A stretch of DNA of 64,000 nt. Origin: Methylobacterium goesingense. GTDB taxonomy: Bacteria; Pseudomonadota; Alphaproteobacteria; Rhizobiales; Beijerinckiaceae. Every line of letters begins with the position of its first letter. Positions within the stretch are counted from its first letter, which is position 1. The DNA is taken from assembly GCF_022179225.1 (NCBI RefSeq), contig NZ_BPQL01000043.1, positions 22,815 to 86,814 on the forward strand, read 5' to 3'. Below are positions 30,201 through 38,771 of this stretch, piece after piece. The translations under genes were made by a program, and so were the position numbers. Under the pieces are notes generated by a model that was not told where the DNA came from, made no database searches, and saw only the letters and a list, made by a program, of their open reading frames with translations.

Positions 30201-30692
30201 ATGCGCTCCACCGGCGAGGTCATCGGCCTCGATTCGAGCTTCGGCGTCGCCTTCGCCAAGAGCCAGCTCGGCTCCGGCACCCTGGTGCCGAAGGGCGGCG
30301 CGGTCTTCGTCTCGGTGCGCGATGCCGACAAGGAGCGCATCCTGCCGGCCATCCGGCTGCTCTCGGAGCTCGGCTTCACCATCGTGGCCACCAGCGGCAC
30401 CCAGCGCTACCTGGCGGATCAGGGGGTCGCGACGGAGCGGGTGAACAAGGTGCTGGAGGGCCGTCCGCACGTCGTCGACTCGATCAAGAACGGCGACATC
30501 CAGCTGGTGTTCAACACCACCGAGGGGGCGGGCGCCCTCTCGGACTCGCGTTCACTCCGGCGTGCTGCCCTCTTGCATAAAGTGCCGTACTACACCACTC
30601 TTGCCGGGGCGATGGCGGCGGCCGAAGGGATCAAGGCCTATCTCGGGGGCGATCTCAAGGTCCGCGCCTTGCAGGAATACTTCGCGGCCTGA
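27207..30692 (+). CDS. carB: Carbamoyl-phosphate synthase large subunit
   Basis: This 1161-residue subunit uses two ATP, bicarbonate and ammonia to make carbamoyl phosphate. Two homologous ATP-grasp halves are visible, each beginning with a [21 protein letters not shown] motif (the second [17 protein letters not shown]). A C-terminal MGS-like allosteric domain covers about residues 1025-1161 ([19 protein letters not shown]). It is about 90 residues longer than the E. coli enzyme. Part of that is an insertion at about residues 153-208 in the first half, rich in Ala, Lys and Glu ([20 protein letters not shown]), which I recall from other Hyphomicrobiales. The ATG at 27207 ([17 protein letters not shown]) is the natural start. 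Confidence 0.97.
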   Translation: MPKRTDISSILIIGAGPIVIGQACEFDYSGTQACKALREEGYRIVLVNSNPATIMTDPDMADATYVEPITPEIVAKIIEKERYAVPGGFALLPTMGGQTALNCALSLKKMGVLEKFDVQMIGATTEAIDKAEDRHLFRDAMTKIGLETPKSALANASAAKKADRAKYLAEIARIEAANEGEARTAALAAFEKTWHRGESERRKRYGEHAIGQALIALAEVGLPAIIRPSFTMGGTGGGIAYNREEFLDIVERGIDASPTNEVLIEESVLGWKEYEMEVVRDKNDNCIIVCSIENIDPMGVHTGDSITVAPALTLTDKEYQVMRDASLAVLREIGVETGGSNVQFAIDPATGRMIVIEMNPRVSRSSALASKATGFPIAKVAAKLAVGYTLDEIANDITGGATPASFEPSIDYVVTKIPRFAFEKFPGAEPTLTTAMKSVGEAMAIGRCFAESLQKALRSLETGLTGLDEIEIEGLGKGDDHNAIKAALGTPTPDRLLKVGQALRLGVSHEEVHASCKIDPWFLEQLQAIIDLENRVKAHGIPNTPGALRQLKAAGFSDARLAVLAKTDEDSVRAARRALGVRPVFKRIDTCAAEFQAPTAYMYSTYVAPFAGTVVDEARPTDAKKVIILGGGPNRIGQGIEFDYCCCHACFALTEAGYETVMVNCNPETVSTDYDTSDRLYFEPLTEEDVLEIIETERQAGTLHGVIVQFGGQTPLKLARALEAAGVPILGTSPDAIDLAEDRDQFKRLLDKLGMKQPKNGIAYSVEQSRLIASDLGLPFVVRPSYVLGGRAMAIIRDEAQFADYLLDTLPSLIPSDVKARYPNDKTGQINTVLGKNPLLFDRYLSDATEIDVDAICDGTDVFIAGIMEHIEEAGIHSGDSACSLPSRSLSPEIISELERQTKAMALALKVGGLMNVQYAIKDGTIYVLEVNPRASRTVPFVAKVIGEPIAKIAARVMAGEPLASFGLKAKDLDHIAVKEAVFPFARFPGVDVLLGPEMRSTGEVIGLDSSFGVAFAKSQLGSGTLVPKGGAVFVSVRDADKERILPAIRLLSELGFTIVATSGTQRYLADQGVATERVNKVLEGRPHVVDSIKNGDIQLVFNTTEGAGALSDSRSLRRAALLHKVPYYTTLAGAMAAAEGIKAYLGGDLKVRALQEYFAA

Positions 30693-30702
30693 ATTTTGGC
30701 GC

Positions 30703-30725
30703 GGCTTCCGACTTGATCGGAGGCC
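30703..30725 (+). terminator. Hairpin between carB and greA
   Basis: GGCTTCCGA and TCGGAGGCC pair with one G-T wobble around a five-base loop, ten bases after the carB stop. There is no T-run, so termination is uncertain. Confidence 0.3.
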
Positions 30726-30812
30726 GTGCTGTCTGCGGTTCAGGAGTTTCTTACTCTGGCCCGGAGGGAGCACAGTGCTCCTGGCCGGGCCTATTCATTG
30801 TGGCGCGAGACG

Positions 30813-31295
30813 ATGACGATAGACAAGGTTCCGATGACGGTGCGCGGTTACGCAGCGCTGGAAGAGGAGTTGAAGCACCGCCAGCAGGTGGAGCGCCAGC
30901 GGATCATCCAGGCCATCGCCGAGGCCCGCGCCCTTGGCGACCTGTCGGAGAATGCCGAGTACCATGCCGCCAAGGAGGCGCAGTCCCACAACGAGGGCCG
31001 CGTCCTCGAACTGGAGAGCATGATCTCGCGCGCCGAGGTGATCGACGTCTCGAAGCTCTCGGGCACGAAGATCAAGTTCGGCGCCACCGTGAAGCTCCTC
31101 GACGAGGACACCGAGGAAGAGAAGACCTACCAGCTCGTGGGCGAGCCGGAGGCGGATGTCCGCTCGGGCCTGGTCTCGATCACGTCGCCCATCGCCCGCG
31201 CGCTGATCGGCAAGGGCGTCGGCGACACCGTCGAGGTGACGACGCCGGGCGGCGGCAAGTCCTACGAGGTGGTTGCCGTCCAGTACGGCGGCTGA
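30813..31295 (+). CDS. greA: Transcription elongation factor GreA
   Basis: This 160-residue factor rescues backtracked RNA polymerase by stimulating transcript cleavage. The N-terminal coiled coil contains the tip acidic residues in [20 protein letters not shown], and the C-terminal FKBP-like domain ends [13 protein letters not shown]. Length matches the family. The start at 30813 gives [20 protein letters not shown], comparable to the E. coli opening. The longer frame from 30726 runs through the leader. A secreted-protein gene starts eight bases after the stop and may be co-transcribed. Confidence 0.97.
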   Translation: MTIDKVPMTVRGYAALEEELKHRQQVERQRIIQAIAEARALGDLSENAEYHAAKEAQSHNEGRVLELESMISRAEVIDVSKLSGTKIKFGATVKLLDEDTEEEKTYQLVGEPEADVRSGLVSITSPIARALIGKGVGDTVEVTTPGGGKSYEVVAVQYGG

Positions 31296-31302
31296 TCCGC
31301 CG

Positions 31303-31830
31303 ATGCGGCCGGTGACGCGGCGCGCGGCCGGGGCGACGCTCGGGCTCGCGGTCCTGCTCTGGACCGGCGCCCCGGGACCGGCGCGGGCCGAACCGCCCGC
31401 CGGTTTCGCGGCCGCCGGGCTCTCCGGCATCCGCGTCGACGTCCAGCCGTTGCTCGCCCAGGGCGGCGGTGCGCAGGCCCTGGCCCTGCGCGACGACCTG
31501 ACGGCGGCCCTGCGCACGGAATTCGCCGACCGGCTCGGCGGCGCCGGACCCGTGCTGGTGGTGCGGATCAAGGGCCTTACGATCAACCCGTACGCGGGTG
31601 GCGAGGGCGGGCGCGGACGATTCGGCGGGGGCGGACAGACGGACTATCTCGACGGGGACGCCCTCCTCGTCGGGCGGCGTGGCGAGGTGTTGGCGCGCCA
31701 TCCCCAGCTCTCCGCGACCCCCGCCAGTTCCGGCGGCGCCTGGTACGACCCCGAATCGGAGCGGCGGCGCGTCGCCGCCATCGCCGGGCACTACGCGGGA
31801 TGGCTGCGCCGGGCGCTCGCGCGCGATTGA
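31303..31830 (+). CDS. Predicted secreted protein of unknown function
   Basis: I do not recognise this 175-residue protein. The N-terminus has two to three arginines, then a hydrophobic stretch (AAGATLGLAVLLWTG) and an APGPARAEPP signal-peptidase-like site near residue 29, so it is probably exported. The mature part starts with GIRVDVQPLLAQGG, includes VLVVRIKGLTINPYAGGEG and a glycine-rich loop, and ends in a basic helix. The pattern is reminiscent of small envelope proteins of the DUF4136 type, but that is only an impression. The gene starts eight bases after greA, and a hairpin terminator follows it. Confidence 0.65.
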   Translation: MRPVTRRAAGATLGLAVLLWTGAPGPARAEPPAGFAAAGLSGIRVDVQPLLAQGGGAQALALRDDLTAALRTEFADRLGGAGPVLVVRIKGLTINPYAGGEGGRGRFGGGGQTDYLDGDALLVGRRGEVLARHPQLSATPASSGGAWYDPESERRRVAAIAGHYAGWLRRALARD

Positions 31831-31842
31831 GCGTTCACCGAG

Positions 31843-31865
31843 CGACCACCGGGTGGTCGGATTTT
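31843..31865 (+). terminator. Intrinsic terminator after the greA unit
   Basis: CGACCAC and GTGGTCG form a seven-base stem with a three-base loop, followed by GATTTT. It sits 13 bases after the stop of the secreted-protein gene and should end the greA transcript. Confidence 0.55.
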
Positions 31866-31923
31866 CCTGGAGCGATCCTCCTGGTGGATTGACCGCTCCT
31901 AAAGGATTGACCTGGATCGTTCG

Positions 31924-32955
31924 ATGTCGGCAGCGTCCGCAATGACCTCCGCTTCCGGCGCGGCAGCGCCGAACTCCCTCCCCGACCTCGCCCGGGCCCG
32001 AACCTGGATCATCACCGACGGCAAGGCCGGCGACGAGAACCAGTGCGTCGCCATCGCGGAAACCCTCGGCGTCGCCTTCGAGCGGCGGCGCGTGACGCCT
32101 CGCCCGCCCTTCGGATGGATGGCGCCCTGGGGGCCGATCGACCCGCGCGATCAGCCGGGCGGGCGCAAGGGCGCCCTCGCGGGTCCGCTGCCCGACCTGC
32201 TGATCGCCTCGGGCCGGCGCGCGGTGCCGTATCTTCGGGCCGTCCGGCAGGCCTCCGGCGGGCGCACCTTCACGGCCTTCCTCAAGGATCCGCGCACCGG
32301 GCACGATACGGCCAATTTCGTCTGGGTGCCCGATTACGACGATTTGCGCGGTCCCAACGTCTTCACCACCCTCACCCCCCCGCATCCGGTCTCGGCCGCC
32401 CGGATCGAGGCCGCGCGCAATGCGCCCGATCCGCGGCTCGTCGACCTGCCCTGGCCCCGCATCGCCGTGCTCGTGGGGGGCGACAGCCGGCACCTCAGCT
32501 ACCGCGCCGCCGACATGCGCCGCCTGCTGGCCGAACTGACGAAGCTCGCGGATGGCGGCTGCTCGCTGATGGTGACGGTGTCCCGGCGCACGCCGGAGAA
32601 CCTGCGCAAGGCGTTGCGCGACCTCGTGGCGGCCAAGGGCGGCTTCTTCTGGGACGGAACCGGCGGCAACCCCTATGTGGGGATGCTGGCCTTCGCCGAG
32701 CAGATCGTGGTCACCTCCGATTCGGCCAACATGGTCGGCGAGGCCGTGAGCACGGGGGCGCCCGTCCTCCTGTTCAACCTGCCGAAGACCTATATCCGGC
32801 ACAGACGGCTCTTCGCGGGGCTCGCGATGGCGGGCGCCCTGAAGCCCTTCATCGGCCGCCTTGAGGAAATGCACTACCCGCCCATGGATGCGACACCCGC
32901 CATCGCCGACGCGATGGCCAAGGCCTACGCGGATCACCGCGCGAACTGGGCCTGA
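31924..32955 (+). CDS. ELM1/GtrOC1-like family protein (DUF1022)
   Basis: This 343-residue protein matches the bacterial family named after plant mitochondrial fission factor ELM1. Conserved stretches are ITDGKAGDENQCVAIAETLG near the start, LIASGRRAVPYLRAVR, FTTLTPPHPVSAARI, VLVGGDSRHL and IVVTSDSANMVGEAVSTGAP. The fold resembles a glycosyltransferase of the GT-B type, and the last motif looks like a nucleotide-sugar site, but activity is unproven. A longer N-terminal part (AASAMTSASGAAAP) may not be translated. trxB starts 15 bases after its stop, so the two are likely in one transcript. Confidence 0.82.
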   Translation: MSAASAMTSASGAAAPNSLPDLARARTWIITDGKAGDENQCVAIAETLGVAFERRRVTPRPPFGWMAPWGPIDPRDQPGGRKGALAGPLPDLLIASGRRAVPYLRAVRQASGGRTFTAFLKDPRTGHDTANFVWVPDYDDLRGPNVFTTLTPPHPVSAARIEAARNAPDPRLVDLPWPRIAVLVGGDSRHLSYRAADMRRLLAELTKLADGGCSLMVTVSRRTPENLRKALRDLVAAKGGFFWDGTGGNPYVGMLAFAEQIVVTSDSANMVGEAVSTGAPVLLFNLPKTYIRHRRLFAGLAMAGALKPFIGRLEEMHYPPMDATPAIADAMAKAYADHRANWA

Positions 32956-32970
32956 AGGAGGACGGACACG

Positions 32971-33945
32971 ATGGCCCATACGCATTCCAAACTCATCATC
33001 ATCGGCTCCGGTCCCGCCGGCTACACCGCGGCGATCTACGCGGCCCGCGCCATGGTGGAGCCGCTGATGATTTCGGGCTTCCAGCCCGGCGGCCAGCTCA
33101 TGATCACGACCGACGTCGAGAACTATCCGGGCTTCGCAGAGGCAATCCAGGGGCCCTGGCTGATGGAGCAGATGCGCGCCCAGGCCGAGCATGTCGGCAC
33201 GAAGATCGTGTCCGAGTACATCACCAAGGTCGATTTCCAGGTCCGGCCGTTCCGGCTCGAGGCCGATTCTGGCGAGACCTACTCGGCCGACGCGGTCATC
33301 ATCGCCACCGGCGCCCAGGCGAAGTGGCTGGGCCTGCCGTCGGAGGCCCGGTTCCAGGGCTTCGGCGTCTCGGCCTGCGCCACCTGCGACGGGTTCTTCT
33401 TCCGGGGCAAGGAAGTCGTCGTGGTGGGCGGCGGCAACACCGCCGTGGAGGAGGCGCTCTACCTTGCCAATCTCGCCGCCAAGGTGATCGTCGTCCACCG
33501 CCGGGGCGAGTTCCGGGCCGAGCGGATCCTGCAGGAGCGCCTGTTCAAGCATCCCAACGTCGAGGTGGTCTGGCACCACGCCGTCGAGGAGATCTGCGGC
33601 GGTGAGAAGCCCCCGTCGGTGACCCATGTCCGCCTCAAGGACACCCGCACCGGCGAGATCACCGAGCGCAAGACCGACGGCGTCTTCATCGCCATCGGGC
33701 ACCAGCCCGCCACCGCGATCTTCGAGGGCCAGCTCGCCATGCGCGACGGCGGCTACATCGAGACCGCGCCGGGCACGACCCACACGGCGATCCCGGGCGT
33801 CTACGCGGCGGGCGACGTCACCGACGACGTCTATCGGCAGGCGATCACCGCCGCCGGCATGGGGTGCATGGCGGCCCTCGACGCGGAGAAGTACCTGGCC
33901 GCCCTCGAAGTCGGCGAAACGCCGCAGCAAGCGGCCGCCGAATAG
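32971..33945 (+). CDS. trxB: Thioredoxin-disulfide reductase
   Basis: This 324-residue flavoenzyme transfers electrons from NADPH to thioredoxin. It shows the FAD site IIIGSGPAGYTAAIYAARA, the redox-active Cys136 and Cys139 in SACATCDGFF, the NADPH site VVGGGNTAVEEALYLA and the C-terminal FAD contact GVYAAGDVTDDVYRQAITAAG. Length is normal. The ATG at 32971 is preceded by GAAGGAGG. The stop overlaps the first degenerate unit of the 17-base repeat array. Confidence 0.96.
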   Translation: MAHTHSKLIIIGSGPAGYTAAIYAARAMVEPLMISGFQPGGQLMITTDVENYPGFAEAIQGPWLMEQMRAQAEHVGTKIVSEYITKVDFQVRPFRLEADSGETYSADAVIIATGAQAKWLGLPSEARFQGFGVSACATCDGFFFRGKEVVVVGGGNTAVEEALYLANLAAKVIVVHRRGEFRAERILQERLFKHPNVEVVWHHAVEEICGGEKPPSVTHVRLKDTRTGEITERKTDGVFIAIGHQPATAIFEGQLAMRDGGYIETAPGTTHTAIPGVYAAGDVTDDVYRQAITAAGMGCMAALDAEKYLAALEVGETPQQAAAE

Positions 33946-34029
33946 CGAGAATACGGTGGATGCAAGAATCCGGCGGATGCGAGAATCCTGCGGATGCAAG
34001 AATCCTGCGGATGCAAGAATCCGGCGGAT
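33945..34029. repeat. Tandem 17-base repeats after trxB
   Basis: Four units at 33962-34029 follow GCAAGAATCCKGCGGAT (K is G or T; one unit has GCGAG), and a degenerate fifth, GCGAGAATACGGTGGAT, starts on the last base of the trxB stop. The array is the main content of the 301-base gap before the LysR gene. The rest of that gap holds a short imperfect direct repeat of CGGCGCTTGCCGCATGA type and no gene. Confidence 0.88.
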
Positions 34030-34246
34030 GAACGCGGCCTGCGCCTTGCGCGGGACGTCAAGACAATCGCAAGGTCCTTCCTCTAACCTAAGCGCTGGCG
34101 GCATGAGCCGTCGGCGCTTGCCGCATGACTCATCCTCCGATTTCCCACCGATGCGCGGGTGACCGGAGCCGGGTCCGCCGGGACCTGGCCGCGACGTTCA
34201 TGGTGCGGGGCCGATCGGCGTCGGGTTGCGTACGGGAGTGGTCGCC

Positions 34247-35137
34247 TTGGACTGGGACAAGATCCGCATCTTCCTCAACGTCGCGGAGGCCGGCAGCTTC
34301 ACCCGCGCCGGCGACGACATCGGCCTGAGCCAGTCGGCGGTGAGCCGGCAGATCAGTGCCCTCGAGCGCGAGTTGAAGGCGCCGCTGTTCCACCGCCATG
34401 CCCGCGGCCTGATCCTGACCGAGCAGGGCGACCTCCTGTTCCGCGCGGCGCGCGACATGAAGCTGCGGCTGGAGAACACCAAGGCGCGCCTCGTCGAAAC
34501 CAGCGAGCGGCCGACCGGCGACCTCAAGGTGACGACCACGGTGGGTCTCGGCACCGCCTGGCTCGCCCAGCGCATCGCCGAATTCCTCGACCTCTACCCG
34601 GATGTCCGCGTCGAGCTCATCCTCACCAACGAGGAGCTCGATCTCGCCATGCGCGAGGCGGACGTGGCCATTCGGATGCGGCGCCCGGCCCAGCCGGACC
34701 TGATCCAGCGGCGCCTGTTCACGGTGCACTATCACGCCTTCGCGTCGCAGGATTACGTGAAGCGCTTCGGCGTGCCGAAAACGATCGCCGACCTCGACAA
34801 CCACCGCCTCGTCTCGTTCGGCGGCAACGAGCCGTCCTACCTGCTGGCCACCCACTGGCTCTCGACGGTGGGCCGCGAGGGTCAGGAGCGTCGGACGATC
34901 CATTTCACGGTCAACAACATCACCGCCCTGCAGCAGGCCATCGACACCGGCGCCGGCATCGGCATCCTGCCGGACTACGCGGCGGAGGGTCAGACCGGGC
35001 TCGTGCAGGTGATGCGCGAGACCGAGATGCCCCACATGGAGAGCTATCTCGTCTACGCCGAGGAAATGCGCACCGTCGCCCGCGTGCAGGCGTTCCGCGA
35101 CTTCCTCGTCGCCAAGGCCCAGCGCTGGACCTACTGA
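34247..35137 (+). CDS. LysR family transcriptional regulator
   Basis: This 296-residue protein has a LysR winged helix-turn-helix at the N-terminus (DWDKIRIFLNVAEAGSFTRA, then LGLSQSAVSRQISALE-like GLSQSAVSRQISALERELK) and a periplasmic-binding-like effector domain from about residue 90. The ligand is unknown. The start is not ATG: I favour TTG at 34247, since GGGAG lies about ten bases upstream and homologues begin (M)DWDKIRIF. TTG 34226 and GTG 34238 are alternatives. It follows trxB in the same direction and converges on msrP. A redox-related target is a guess from position only. Confidence 0.87.
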   Translation: MDWDKIRIFLNVAEAGSFTRAGDDIGLSQSAVSRQISALERELKAPLFHRHARGLILTEQGDLLFRAARDMKLRLENTKARLVETSERPTGDLKVTTTVGLGTAWLAQRIAEFLDLYPDVRVELILTNEELDLAMREADVAIRMRRPAQPDLIQRRLFTVHYHAFASQDYVKRFGVPKTIADLDNHRLVSFGGNEPSYLLATHWLSTVGREGQERRTIHFTVNNITALQQAIDTGAGIGILPDYAAEGQTGLVQVMRETEMPHMESYLVYAEEMRTVARVQAFRDFLVAKAQRWTY

Positions 35138-35148
35138 GGCCAGGGAAC

Positions 35149-35169
35149 GGGGCGGTGGTCCGCCGCCCC
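35149..35169. terminator. Hairpin between convergent LysR and msrP genes
   Basis: GGGGCGG and CCGCCCC form a seven-base stem with a seven-base loop, in the 52-base gap between two convergent genes. It could serve as a bidirectional terminator. It has no T-run on either side, so this is tentative. Confidence 0.35.
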
Positions 35170-35189
35170 GCCCTCCCCGTCCGTGTCCG

Positions 35190-36146
35190 TCAGACGAACA
35201 GGCGCTCTTTCTCCAGACCCTTGTAGAGGCCGGCGACCTGCTCGCCGTAGCCGTTGTAGATCAGCGTCGGCACGCGCTGGTCGGTGCCGAGCACCCGCTC
35301 CGTCGCCTGGCTCCAGCGCGGATGCGACACCGCCGGGTTGACGTTGGCCCAGAAGCCGTACTCGGCGGCCTGCAGCCCTTCCCAGAACGTCTTCGGCCGC
35401 TCGGCCACGAACGAGATCTTGGTGATCGATTTCACCGACTTGAAGCCATACTTCCACGGCACCACGAGGCGGATCGGCGCGCCGAACTGGTTGGCGAGCG
35501 GCTTGCCGTAGACGCCGGTGGCGACGAAGGCGAGGTCGTTGGCCGCCTCCTCCAGGGTGAGGCCCTCCGTGTAGGGCCAGGGATACAAGAACGACTTCTG
35601 CCCCGGCGCCATCGCGCGGTCGAGGAAGGTCTGCATCTGGATGTACTTCGCGCCCGCGGCAGGCTTGGCCAACGCCACGAGCTTGGAGAGCGGGAAGCCG
35701 GTCCAGGGCACCGACATCGACCAGGCCTCGACGCAGCGGTGCCGGTAGAGGCGCTCCTCCAGGGGCATCTTGCGGATGAGGTCGTCGATCCCGAGGGTCA
35801 TCGGCTTCTCGACGAGACCGTCGATCGCCACCGTCCAGGGCCGCGTCTTCAGGGCGTTGGCGGCCGGAAGGACCGACTTCGAGGTGCCGTACTCGTAGAA
35901 GTTGTTGTAGTCGGCGCTGAACTTCTCCGGCGTCAGCGGGCGGTCGAGGGTGTAGGCCTCGTTGCGCTTGGCCGGGTAGAGGTCGGCGGTGGGGTCGGAG
36001 GCCGCCTGCGCGCCCTCAATCCCGATGAGGGAGGCCGCCGCCAAGCCGGCCGCGCCGCCGAGCAGGCGCCGCCGGTCGAGGAAGACGCTCTCCGGCGTCG
36101 CGAGATGTTCCGGCATCTCCCATGCCCGGTTTCGCCTGATATGCAT
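35190..36146 (-). CDS. msrP: Periplasmic methionine sulfoxide reductase catalytic subunit MsrP (YedY)
   Basis: This 318-residue molybdenum enzyme reduces methionine sulfoxide in periplasmic proteins. A twin-arginine signal lies at residues 24-49 (LDRRRLLGGAAGLAAAS, cleavage near GAQAAS). The sulfite-oxidase fold follows, with molybdenum-ligating Cys138 in LYRHRCVEAWSMSVPWTGFP and APIRLVVPWKYGFKSVKSI. The start is the ATG at 36146, with GGGAGGGAT upstream; the frame is open further but lacks support. The partner heme membrane protein MsrQ is normally encoded next door; none is seen on either side, so it must lie elsewhere or be replaced. Confidence 0.94.
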   Translation of the reverse strand: MHIRRNRAWEMPEHLATPESVFLDRRRLLGGAAGLAAASLIGIEGAQAASDPTADLYPAKRNEAYTLDRPLTPEKFSADYNNFYEYGTSKSVLPAANALKTRPWTVAIDGLVEKPMTLGIDDLIRKMPLEERLYRHRCVEAWSMSVPWTGFPLSKLVALAKPAAGAKYIQMQTFLDRAMAPGQKSFLYPWPYTEGLTLEEAANDLAFVATGVYGKPLANQFGAPIRLVVPWKYGFKSVKSITKISFVAERPKTFWEGLQAAEYGFWANVNPAVSHPRWSQATERVLGTDQRVPTLIYNGYGEQVAGLYKGLEKERLFV

Positions 36147-36296
36147 GTCGATCCCTCCCTGCGGCGCGGATCGCTGCGCGCCGGCCTGTTGCCAGGACAT
36201 TCCGCTGTATGACATCGGCCGGACGCGGCAGGCGCGCAAGCCGTCGCGATGTCACCCTTCGCCGGCGGGCCGCCGAAGGTTACACGCCCGCGGACC

Positions 36297-37991
36297 TCAG
36301 GGAGGGGGCGGATCGTCGCGCAGCGCCCGGCGCAGCACCTTGCCGACATTGGTCTTGGGCAGGGCGTCGTGGAAGACGACCCGGCGCGGGACCTTGTATC
36401 CGGTAAGCTGCGAGCGCGCGAAGGTCCGCAGCGCGTCGGTGGTCATCGCCTCGTCCTTGCGCACCACGTGCGCCACGACCATCTCGCCGGTCTCGTCGTT
36501 AACGGCTCCCACCACGGCGCATTCGAGCACGCCCGGATGGCTGGCGAGCACGTCCTCGATCTCGTTCGGATAGACGTTGAACCCCGAGACCAGGATCATG
36601 TCCTTCATCCGGTCGACGATGCGGACCTGCCCGTCGGGGTTCAGCACCGCCACGTCGCCGGTGCGGAAGTAGCCGTCCGCCGTCGTGGCCCGGGCGGTCT
36701 CGTCCGAACGCTTCCAGTAACCGGCCATGACCTGGGGCCCGCGCACGCAGAGTTCGCCGGACTCGCCGATCCCGACCTCCTGCCCGTCGATCCCGCGGAC
36801 CGAGACGTCCGTCGAGGGCACGGGATAGCCGATGGTCCCGCTCCATTCGGCGAGGTCCGGCGGGTTGACGCAGACCACCGGCGAGGTCTCCGACAGACCG
36901 TAGCCTTCCACGATGGCGGAGCCGGTGATCGCCTTCCAGCGCTCGGCGACGGTGGCCTGCACCGCCATGCCCCCCGCGATGACGAAGTCGAGGTTCGAGA
37001 AATCGACCTCGTGGATCTTGGGATGGTTGATGAGCAGGTTGAACAGCGTGTTCACCCCGGAGAAATGGGTGAAGCGCGTGCCCTTCAACGTCTTGATGAA
37101 GCCGTCCGCGTCGCGCGGGTTGGCGATCAGCAGGCAACAGCCGCCGACCTTCATGAAGAAGAAGAAGCAGCAGGTCAGCGCGAAGATGTGGTAGAGCGGC
37201 AGCGCCGTGACCATGACGCGCATCCGGCCGTCGTCGGCCGAGACGCGGAACCAGACCCGGCTCTGCTCGACATTGGCCATGATGTTGCGGTGGGTGAGCA
37301 TCGCCGCCTTGGCGACCCCCGTCGTACCACCGGTATATTGCAGGAACGCGAGGTCGTCCTGGCCCACGGGCACGCGGACCTTGGGCTTGCCGGTGCCCGA
37401 GCGGATCACCGCGTCGAAGCGGACGGCGAGCCCGTCCGGAAAGCGATAGGGCGGCACCGCCTTCTTGAGATGGCGCGAGGCCAGGGTGATCAGCCGCCCC
37501 TTCAGGCCGAGGCCGTCGCCGGGTCCGGCCAGGACGATGCGGTCGAGGGCGAGGTCCGGCAGGGCCTGCATCACCGTATGGGCGAAATTCTCGAGGACGA
37601 AGAGGATGCGCGCCCCCGAATCGTTCAGCTGCGCCGTCAGCTCGCGCGGGGTGTAGAGCGGATTGACGTTGACCACGGTGCAGCCGGCCAGCAGCACGCC
37701 GAAGATGGTCGCCGGATAGGCCGCCACGTTCGGCATCATGATCGCGACGCGGTCGCCCTTGGTGAGGCCCTGGGCGGCGAGCCAGGCAGCGACGGCTTCG
37801 GCGGATGCGCCGAGGGACGCGTAGGAAACCGGGATGCCGAAACACTCCAGAGCGGGACGTTGCGCCGAGCGCGCCATGCAGTCGTCGAACAGGTCGACCA
37901 GCGTGCCCAGGCGGTCGATGTCGAGGTCCGCCGGAATGCCCGGCGGATAAGCGGACAGCCAGGGGCGCGCGGCGCTCCGGGTTTCGGCCAT
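36297..37991 (-). CDS. fadD: Long-chain fatty acid--CoA ligase (FadD-like)
   Basis: This 564-residue adenylate-forming enzyme activates fatty acids to acyl-CoA. Motifs in order are the P-loop-like FLQYTGGTTGVAKAAMLTHRN near residue 220 (here FLQYTGGTTG and VAKAAMLTHRN), GYGLSETSPVVCVN, RTGDVAVLNPDGQVRIVDR, DMILVSGFNVYPNEIEDVL and the C-terminal lysine in ALPKTNVGKVLRR. A hydrophobic stretch, FALTCCFFFFMKVGGCCLL, near residue 275 may touch the membrane, as in E. coli FadD. Chain length preference cannot be read. It lies 150 bases downstream of nothing coding in its own direction except pepA's unit, so it probably has its own promoter in 37992-38076. Confidence 0.88.
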   Translation of the reverse strand: MAETRSAARPWLSAYPPGIPADLDIDRLGTLVDLFDDCMARSAQRPALECFGIPVSYASLGASAEAVAAWLAAQGLTKGDRVAIMMPNVAAYPATIFGVLLAGCTVVNVNPLYTPRELTAQLNDSGARILFVLENFAHTVMQALPDLALDRIVLAGPGDGLGLKGRLITLASRHLKKAVPPYRFPDGLAVRFDAVIRSGTGKPKVRVPVGQDDLAFLQYTGGTTGVAKAAMLTHRNIMANVEQSRVWFRVSADDGRMRVMVTALPLYHIFALTCCFFFFMKVGGCCLLIANPRDADGFIKTLKGTRFTHFSGVNTLFNLLINHPKIHEVDFSNLDFVIAGGMAVQATVAERWKAITGSAIVEGYGLSETSPVVCVNPPDLAEWSGTIGYPVPSTDVSVRGIDGQEVGIGESGELCVRGPQVMAGYWKRSDETARATTADGYFRTGDVAVLNPDGQVRIVDRMKDMILVSGFNVYPNEIEDVLASHPGVLECAVVGAVNDETGEMVVAHVVRKDEAMTTDALRTFARSQLTGYKVPRRVVFHDALPKTNVGKVLRRALRDDPPPP

Positions 37992-38076
37992 GTCGATCCT
38001 CCCTGTGATGTGACCCGGCGGCTTCCTGCCCCCTTAGTTCACATCTAAACCATCCTCGGCCATCCCGGCGGCCGGA

Positions 38077-38766
38077 TCAAGCGGCGGCGTGGAAGCGGCG
38101 GGAACGATCTCGCCGCGTCGTCAGTCCGGTGCAGGCCAGGTGTGGCAGAAAGGCGATGCCCGCCAGGGCCAGGGCCAACAAGGCGTCGCCCGCCGTCATC
38201 GACCGGCGCGGCCAGATCCCGAAGCCCGCCGCATGCGCGAGGCCGAGGACCGCGAGGGCGAACCAGAGGGCGAGGGTGCGGACCAGCGCCTCGCCGAGCG
38301 CGCGCAACCAGCGCCGGGGACGCTGCGCCGTCCGGTTGCCGATCAGCAAGGCGCCGACGCCGAGCGCCGCGGCGAATACCAGGGCGGCCAGCGCCGAGCC
38401 GAGGGCATAGGCCGCCGGCATCGCCTGCTGCGTGAGGAAGGCCGTGCCGCCGCTGGCGAAGGCGAGGCGCAGGGTCACGCCGCCGAAGGTGGGATAGAGG
38501 CAGACCGCGAGAAACAGCGCGAGGGCGACCGCCCCACCGACGAGGCGACGGGGCCAGCCGGCCGGTCCCGGCCGAACGATGCGCAGACCGAGACAGGCGA
38601 CTCCGTAGACGATCGCGATCGCGAAAAGCGGATAGCGATCGAGGAAGAAGCCGTAGAACCGGGCATCCAGTTCCGGCGGCAGGGTCCACCGCTGGTCGAA
38701 GCCCGTGGCGAACGCGAGGGCGACCGCCAGGATCGCGGCCGCGAGGGGAATCACGGCCGCCGGCAT
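38077..38766 (-). CDS. Polytopic membrane protein of unknown function
   Basis: I do not recognise this 229-residue protein. It starts MPAAVIPLAAAILAVALAFA, and about six hydrophobic segments are visible (near residues 3-20, 47-62, 75-92, 112-140, 165-185 and 190-210), so it is an inner-membrane protein. The N-terminal loop WTLPPELDARFYGFFLDRYP could face the periplasm. A short basic C-terminus follows. It starts six bases after the pepA stop and is therefore probably translated from the pepA transcript. Confidence 0.7.
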   Translation of the reverse strand: MPAAVIPLAAAILAVALAFATGFDQRWTLPPELDARFYGFFLDRYPLFAIAIVYGVACLGLRIVRPGPAGWPRRLVGGAVALALFLAVCLYPTFGGVTLRLAFASGGTAFLTQQAMPAAYALGSALAALVFAAALGVGALLIGNRTAQRPRRWLRALGEALVRTLALWFALAVLGLAHAAGFGIWPRRSMTAGDALLALALAGIAFLPHLACTGLTTRRDRSRRFHAAA

Positions 38767-38771
38767 GCGGC

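Noticed and set aside
26718..30470. Very long open frame of 1250 codons on the minus strand
   Set aside because: It is antisense to carB. Its translation is rich in His, Asp, Arg and Gly with no domain, a common artefact of high-GC third positions.
33945..34029. CRISPR-like array
   Set aside because: The units are 17 bases with no spacers between them and no cas genes are near, so this is a minisatellite.
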